From Callipepla californica brunnescens (lineage: Eukaryota > Chordata > Aves > Galliformes > Odontophoridae), in NCBI GenBank assembly GCA_023055505.1, contig JALIRH010000144.1, forward strand, positions 248,001-312,000: DNA of 64,000 bases, read 5' to 3'. A program made the position numbers and the translations under genes. Every line of letters starts with the position of its first letter. Within the stretch, counting starts at the first letter, position 1. Shown here piece by piece: positions 58,500-64,000 of this stretch. The notes under the pieces were generated by a model, which worked only from the letters and a program-made list of their open reading frames with translations, searched no databases and was not told the DNA's origin.

Positions 58500-60078
58500 T
58501 TTCTTTCAAAGACAGAATGTTAAAACAGTAACTTTCAAGTGCCACACTGCATTCTCCAACATCTCCAGAAGCGAGCATCAGTTTAACACAGCTGCAACAG
58601 GACAGCAGGTGATCTTTCTTGACAGCTCTCCAATTCTTTTGATCAGACTGCACGTCTTGCACTGATTCAAGCTATTCCTGAAGAGGAAAGTTTGTCAGAA
58701 GATAAGGAACCACCACCCTTCTGCAAAGACAGGAGCTTCTCCTGAACACACTGCCACATCACCCAGTTTCCCAGCTAAGACATTAACATACACCTCAGCA
58801 GCAAAGTTCCAGGAACTGTTCGCCTGAACAATTCCCTCCCTGAAGGAGCTGCTGGACCTAACTTAGTACTCAAGCTACAGACTAAACAACTCCGTAAGGC
58901 TGAAGAAGAAAACCCCAATTAAATCATTGGTTTCAGCACACGTCACACTTGAAGGAGTTCAACCACTTGAGAAACAGCTGTCAGTGTGACACTGCTACGA
59001 GACTAACACTTGTTTCTAGGACACGGAAGATCACTACAGGATCAAAATAGGACTGAATACCTCCAATGTCTGTATGACACAGGAACACCATTCCAAGCTT
59101 GACTCTACAGCTCATGTCTTCTCTGCCTCCTGACAATGGAGCACAGCATCTCTTAATTTATTACTTGAACAGCAGAGAGCAACCAGTCTGATGTTAAGGT
59201 CGGTATCGTCGGGTCTCGCACAGAGCTCTGTTTGAATCACATCCAAGAGCTGATCCCTCCCATCTCCACCTTTATGCTCCGGTAGCTGCTCCTGTTGAAT
59301 ATGAAGATGACACGTTAAGATTTCATTTTCCACGTCAGCCTTCTCAGCAACTACATCAACCCTGACAGCTTTCTCATGTCCACTACACAGGCTACGTGAC
59401 TGAAACTACTCTGAAAGGCTGCCGTGTGTTTTAGAGTTCGATGACTATCTCAGAAGTGAGAAAAAAAACCCACAACATTTCATTGTTTGCATCGTGGAGA
59501 CGCTAAGTTAAGACTGTCAAACCATTTGGATCGAACATGGTAAGCCTTGATACAGAACAGATTGTCTAAAAGAAGAATAAAAAATAACCAACCAAGAAAG
59601 TGCCAAACACCACACAAAAACCCCAAACACAGGCCTCTCAGGACGTGCATTCCGTTGCCCCTGTGTTACCTAAAACTAATGCCTGTACAGAAGTGAGACT
59701 GTATGACTGGAAGCATTGACTCGGTGTTTGGGAATAACAGCATCTCCTACACCCTGCAGTTTTTCACTCAAATAACAAACATCAGAAAGCCGTTGTAGTT
59801 GCACAATAGCCAGGCAAGACTGCATCTCCTCTTGAGCACTTGGACATTATTATTAACGTGGTTTATCCATCGCTCCAAGTACACTTTCTTTTAGGCACAG
59901 AACAGAGGTCAGAAGTTGGAATTTACCTTCAGCCTGTAAGCAGCAGGATTCCCAGGAAAGAGCCTGGCAGCCTTCTCAACCCAGACCTTTCTCTTCCATC
60001 AGTGATGTCCTTATGTCACAGTAACTCTGCTGTCTTCAGTACAAGATCTTTCTGCACTGGATTCAGCTCCACGGAACG
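58500..60078 (-). pseudogene. RANBP2: RANBP2 (Nup358) remnant: N-terminal TPR exons
   Basis: Three exons in transcript order match the RANBP2 TPR domain. Exon 60078-59927 reads RSVELNPVQKDLVLKTAELL, then a TGA where a cysteine is expected, then after a small frameshift VWVEKAARLFPGNPAAYRLK. Exon 59291-59116 reads DVIQTELCARPDDTDLNIRL and ends HCQEAEK with its donor changed from GT to AT. An exon at about 58670-58500 reads QSDQKNWRAVKKDHLL and LMLASGDVGECSVAL. This is the earlier part of the protein than that found at 3,793-4,716, so the two fragments derive from different retained parts of the gene. Broken copy. Confidence 0.87.
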
Positions 60079-60300
60079 CTAGTTTTCCCCATGCACACAC
60101 AGGAGAAAAAAAGGTTACCAGTAACTTGATCTCGCCACCCATACACAACAGGAAAGAAAACGTGACCCCCATTAAACAGACCCAGCAGTATCAAACTAGA
60201 ACCATCAGTAAATACTTCCTGACTACTTAAAGGAAAGCCTCCCTTTGGAAAGGCTGCCGTTACTTTATAGCACCCAGACAACTGCTGGAATTCAGAACAG

Positions 60301-60832
60301 TGCGGCAATGGTTTACGGGCTGCTTCGGCCCGGTTCTGTGACCACGGGGGTGAGGGGACCCACAGGCAAAGGGGGAAAGGGAAAAGGGAGATGGGCCGAA
60401 AAACAAAACTGCGGCAACGATCTGAGGAGAAAAGCTGATTTACTACATAAGATATGGGAATGCAAAATAACACAGTACAATAGAATCAGAACTGAGGCTA
60501 ATAAGTAAAATTAGAGAGTGTGTCCAAAAACCAAAGGCCTCACACTGACACTGAAGGCCAGATGGCGAGGGAGCACCTGCTGCTGGGATGAGCCGGAAGG
60601 GAAAAGAGAGCGATCTCGTGACTTGCCAACAGTTCTTTCATTCCCTCTGAGCAGAAAGTAAAAACGCAAAGTAACACCAAGTCCTCTGGGGTACGTAGTT
60701 CTGCTCTTCAGAGACAGCTCCACACGGAACTATCGGCCATCCACGGACTGCAGCGTCAACTCTTTCACTCCCAGCGCACTACGTGACGTTATGATGTGGA
60801 ACACCGATAACAAAAGTCATAAAACCATGACA
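60301..60832 (-). mobile_element. Solo LTR of the 7,578-type family
   Basis: Reverse-complement LTR of about 532 bp. It ends ccatgaca at 60,832 (TGTCATGG start on the element strand) and starts tgcggcaatggtttacgggc at 60,301. It shares 'gagatgggccgaaaaacaaa', 'ctgcggcaacgatctgagga' and 'aaagctgatttactacataa' with the arm LTRs but is clearly more diverged. No primer site or internal sequence is attached and no clear target duplication was seen. It lies upstream of the RANBP2 remnant. Confidence 0.8.
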
Positions 60833-61619
60833 CAGGGTAAGAGAAATAACACCAAAACCAGCTCCTCTGCCTCTACCACTGCCTGCTGCTCTGCTCAGGC
60901 AGCTGCACTACCAGCATCACCACTTTACCTTCATGTGGAGACCTGTGAAAAATAGAATTAAGTCACACAGGGCGACAGAACTCAACCGTGCTGGCAACAA
61001 GACTTTCGTGCACATCCTTGCCCTCCCCAAGGCCTGAATAACGAAACGCTGACTGTGAACTTCACATTTCTAGGCTTGCCTAATCAGAGCTGTGTTTGCC
61101 TGTTCCCTGTACCTCTGAGGAAACAAACAAATGAGCCCACCACTAACACAAAACAAACAATGCAACTGAAAAACACCACTCTCCACCTGATCCTCCAGCA
61201 GCAGCTACATTACTGCTGTCATCATCATCCCTGCTGCAGGATACAATACAGAAAAACACAGACTGCTGCTGTTTCAAGTTATCAGCTAACTAAAAGGAAG
61301 GCCTTCTTTTCAGAAATGTCATTTTTCCCCTAGTCACTAGGCTAAATTAGAAATCATTCCCAGCACTTTAGCAAAAGCAGTCATTTTTTGCATTCTGGGG
61401 CAATTAGAGCTGCAGAATCAAAAGAATGCACTGAATTCAGGGAAGCTACTTCAAGGTGTATTATTTGCATGGCTAAGAAAATCTGTCATAACGCACACAC
61501 AAAGAAGCAATAAAAACCACCACCAACAACAGACACACAGTGAAATAAGCCCAGCAAATTCACAACCTGATCACGTGCACTGCCCATCCCGCTGTTAGGA
61601 AGGACATGGAATTTCTTAC
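60833..61619. other. Unassigned stretch between solo LTR and XPO1 fragment
   Basis: No gene recognised up to about 61,330. From about 61,370 on, the sequence matches XPO1 intron sequence of the right arm (near 42,060 and lower), so part is pseudogene intron. Confidence 0.4.
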
Positions 61620-63458
61620 CGTCAGCCTCAAGAGCTGCAGAAATATTTTCACTTGGACACATTCAGCATATCTAAATAAATTCTTCCCAGCTGAATCACA
61701 AAGGGGTGGCCAACTGCTTTCCATGCCCTTACACTGGTTTTCAGAATGCTACCAAGCTGCGTAACGGCTTCAGGATCCTGCAGAACATCAACATTCTGTG
61801 GAAAAGAACTGAGCTGACTCCATTCAGTCAATGAAAACGCCATTTATCTTCTAATACAAAAACGGTCACAGTATTTATCTTACTCACCGTGTTAAAGCAT
61901 GTTCTGTCAAGTTCTTTCACTGGATTTAAACCAGTCTCAATGGTTTAGGTCTCCTTCAACACTTCTTCTGACAGATCAACCATTGCTTTACAAAAGTTCA
62001 GCACAACCAAGTTCACCTCATTCCAGGAGTAAAAAAAAAAAAAAAGTAATAACAACAAACATTCAGCAGTTCTATTTTAATTGAATACACTTAAAATTTG
62101 TGGTCTTACTTTTGTTGCCTGTTGAATTCTGCAGTCCCATACTGGATTAGGGAGCAGCATGTGTTTTTCTATCAGACGCTCCTGTACAGTCCGGTCTGTC
62201 TGCGCCCCAACCACGTATCCTACTGCTCCACAGAACGGATGCACCTGATTGAAAAACAAGAAGTCAAACAGAAAGGCTAAGGAAGACTAACCAAAAACGT
62301 ACAATGTTCAGAACTAGCAGGTAGTAGAAGTTAAAAATGGGTTTCCAGTGACTAAATACCCACTTTCCACCCGAGTTCACATGATCTCTCTCCACCGTTT
62401 CCTTACTTACTCCACATTTAAAGCCAGCCTCCACTCCCGTCCAATGCTACTCTGTACATCCCAGAGACTTCCTTTGTTTGACCACCATATCCTGAAGGAA
62501 GCAATGTGCTTTCTCTTACAATTGCTCCATTTCTTTCTTTCACAGAACTTTGGGCTGACTCAAGTGCAGGACAAACAGAAGTTAGAACTCGTTACCTCCT
62601 CTGCCCAACATTCCCAAGTTACTGCAATGCATCAGCCCATGCTGTGCATGCACTGCACTCCATCAGAGCACATTCCCCCTGCAAGTACTCTCTTGCCCCT
62701 GCACATGCCAGACCCATAAGTGCACTACCACAGCAGAATATTCTCCTTTGCTAATCACGACCTTAAATTTACATTTACCATCTCATTTAAAAGCATTCCA
62801 GAAATAAGAATTTCAACTCAGCACTTTTCATCATTAAGACCTTAATTAGAATTATTGGAAGGAGAGTTAATCTGACCGTACCACCTGTAACATAACACTC
62901 TCACTGACACACACCGTGACTGAGAAACACAATTCAAGTCTTAAAGTCTACTACCACTTCATTTTTGATGTGTCACGACGCTGACTGCCTTCACAAATTC
63001 ACTCACACTCCTGAATTCAATGTACCTGATGTGGCTGAAGGTCACAGAGGACCGGATTAATATTGTTCAAGGCATCACTCCTCCCACCTGAACCTGAACA
63101 AAATGTCGGCGGCACTTCTGTGCTATTTTTATCAAGGTTTCACAAGCCGTATCTCACAAGCCATATCCTGGACTCCATTGTGGGTTTCTAAATTAAATCA
63201 CATCAGTTACTGCTTTCTATTTCCCCCAGACATGCACATACACTGAGCATATATTGTTTTTCATTCAGAAAGTCAGAACAGCAAGTGAAAGAGATGGTCA
63301 CCATGCAGAAACACAAAGAACTCGCTGAATGCTGTCTTCAAAACCTCCCAGTGAGCTCTCACAAAACGTGGGTGTTGGCCTACTATGTACATTATATTTG
63401 ATGCAATAATGGCTTTATTGTCTGTTCCTCTCTTTTCTTCACAGAGTCCCAGGAGATC
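61620..63458 (-). pseudogene. XPO1: XPO1 third copy: central exon fragment
   Basis: Exons in transcript order are 63458-63302 ([33 protein letters not shown]), 63187-63026 (contains the same 14-bp duplication and frameshift as the right arm), 62244-62110 (VHPFCGAVGYVVGAQTDRTV, donor intact here) and 61795-61620 (VDVLQDPEAVTQLGS, SVRAWKAVGHPFVIQ). The last exon has Trp where the right arm has a stop, but loses several bases after MLNV and terminates. These are exactly the exons missing in the left arm. Beyond 63,458 up to the window end, intron sequence matches the right arm at about 39,060-39,560, so the copy continues outside the window. Confidence 0.9.
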
Positions 63459-64000
63459 CTACAATATAACATACGATTAGTTTTCTCCCAAGTTCACAGA
63501 CCGGATGAGCAGCATAAAGGCTAAAATAAGCTGCAATAACAATACAAGAAAGCAGTTGCTATTATCCAGCTCAAAGACAAAATAATTTAAGAAAAAAAAC
63601 AAACAAAAAACAAACCAGCTGCCCCAGTTTAGGATCAGGACAATTGCTTAAGTTTCAATCAAACAAAGAACACTGCATTTTCAGTCATGTGATTTAGATG
63701 TAACTAATAACTGCTGCAGGGCAGACTGCAGCAACCCGAAGTGCTGAGCACTGAGCAACCAGCTGATAAACATACAGGTGTTACACAGCAAGCAGGGGAA
63801 ACTAACTCCTCTCTGCCTATGGCATAACAGTGACACATTTCACTTCTGTAGGCAACGTCTTCTTCCCTTCCACACACACTTACTAAAACTTAAGCGGCAG
63901 AAGAGAAGGTGCTAGTTGGTTAAAAGCAAAGCACGTTACTTTGCTTCGTTAAGGTTACTCTTACTTCATTAGTGCTTCCTTCCTGTGTCTGTGGCATTCC
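63459..64000. other. XPO1 intron continuing off the window
   Basis: Similar to the reverse complement of about 39,050-39,570 in the right arm, including the 'ctgataaacatacaggtgtt' segment. No exon is contained. Confidence 0.7.

Noticed and set aside
1..64000. Assignment to the W chromosome
   Set aside because: Repeats and a palindrome are compatible with it, but sperm-type protease genes kept intact argue against a female-limited chromosome; nothing in the sequence fixes the chromosome.

Overview
This window looks like avian nuclear DNA, most likely chicken or another galliform. The evidence is many CR1 LINE 3' ends in the classic bird form, an avian OR14-type olfactory receptor remnant, a retrovirus-like LTR family with a lysine-tRNA-type primer site, and spliced vertebrate genes. 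No bacterial or organellar features are present, and I found no tRNA, rRNA or CRISPR array. The species call is inference; repeat masking and BLAST would settle it.

The window is dominated by a large inverted repeat (palindrome). The left arm is about 4,915-30,245 and the right arm about 31,534-57,300, with a spacer of roughly 1.3 kb between them. From the outside inward each arm carries: one exon resembling the 3' part of PNPT1; a complete five-exon acrosin-like serine protease gene reading toward the centre; a 5' LTR plus about 1 kb of retroviral leader; a CR1; an olfactory receptor pseudogene gutted by a polypyrimidine tract; an unrecognised six-exon gene (called gene X here) encoding an intact 146-residue basic protein; and a decayed XPO1 (CRM1 exportin) copy. 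Closest to the centre is a GC-rich, CCAAT-box promoter-like region with a 90-bp exon, framed by a CTATGGGTCC-type minisatellite. Gene X and XPO1 read outward from the centre. The arms are nearly identical in the exons compared by eye, but they differ by several large indels, so they are distinguishable copies.

Outside the arms are more pieces of the same gene set. On the left are XPO1 5' exons (288-1076), two CR1s, a 1.2-kb polypyrimidine block and RANBP2 fragments (late TPR region plus a dead zinc finger). On the right are RANBP2 early TPR exons (58,500-60,078), a solo LTR, and central XPO1 exons (61,620-63,458). All flanking genes point toward the palindrome, in the order XPO1, RANBP2, PNPT1, acrosin, so the palindrome appears to sit inside a larger amplicon.

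Only two gene families look intact, each present twice: the acrosin-like protease, with a CRE-like site about 40 bp before its start codon, and gene X. Gene X has several basic nuclear-localisation-type clusters and a C-terminal stretch fitting the CRM1 nuclear export consensus. An NLS/NES protein and a sperm-type protease amplified with fragments of XPO1 and RANBP2, two partners in nuclear export, is the most interesting aspect of the window. A germline role is a hypothesis only.
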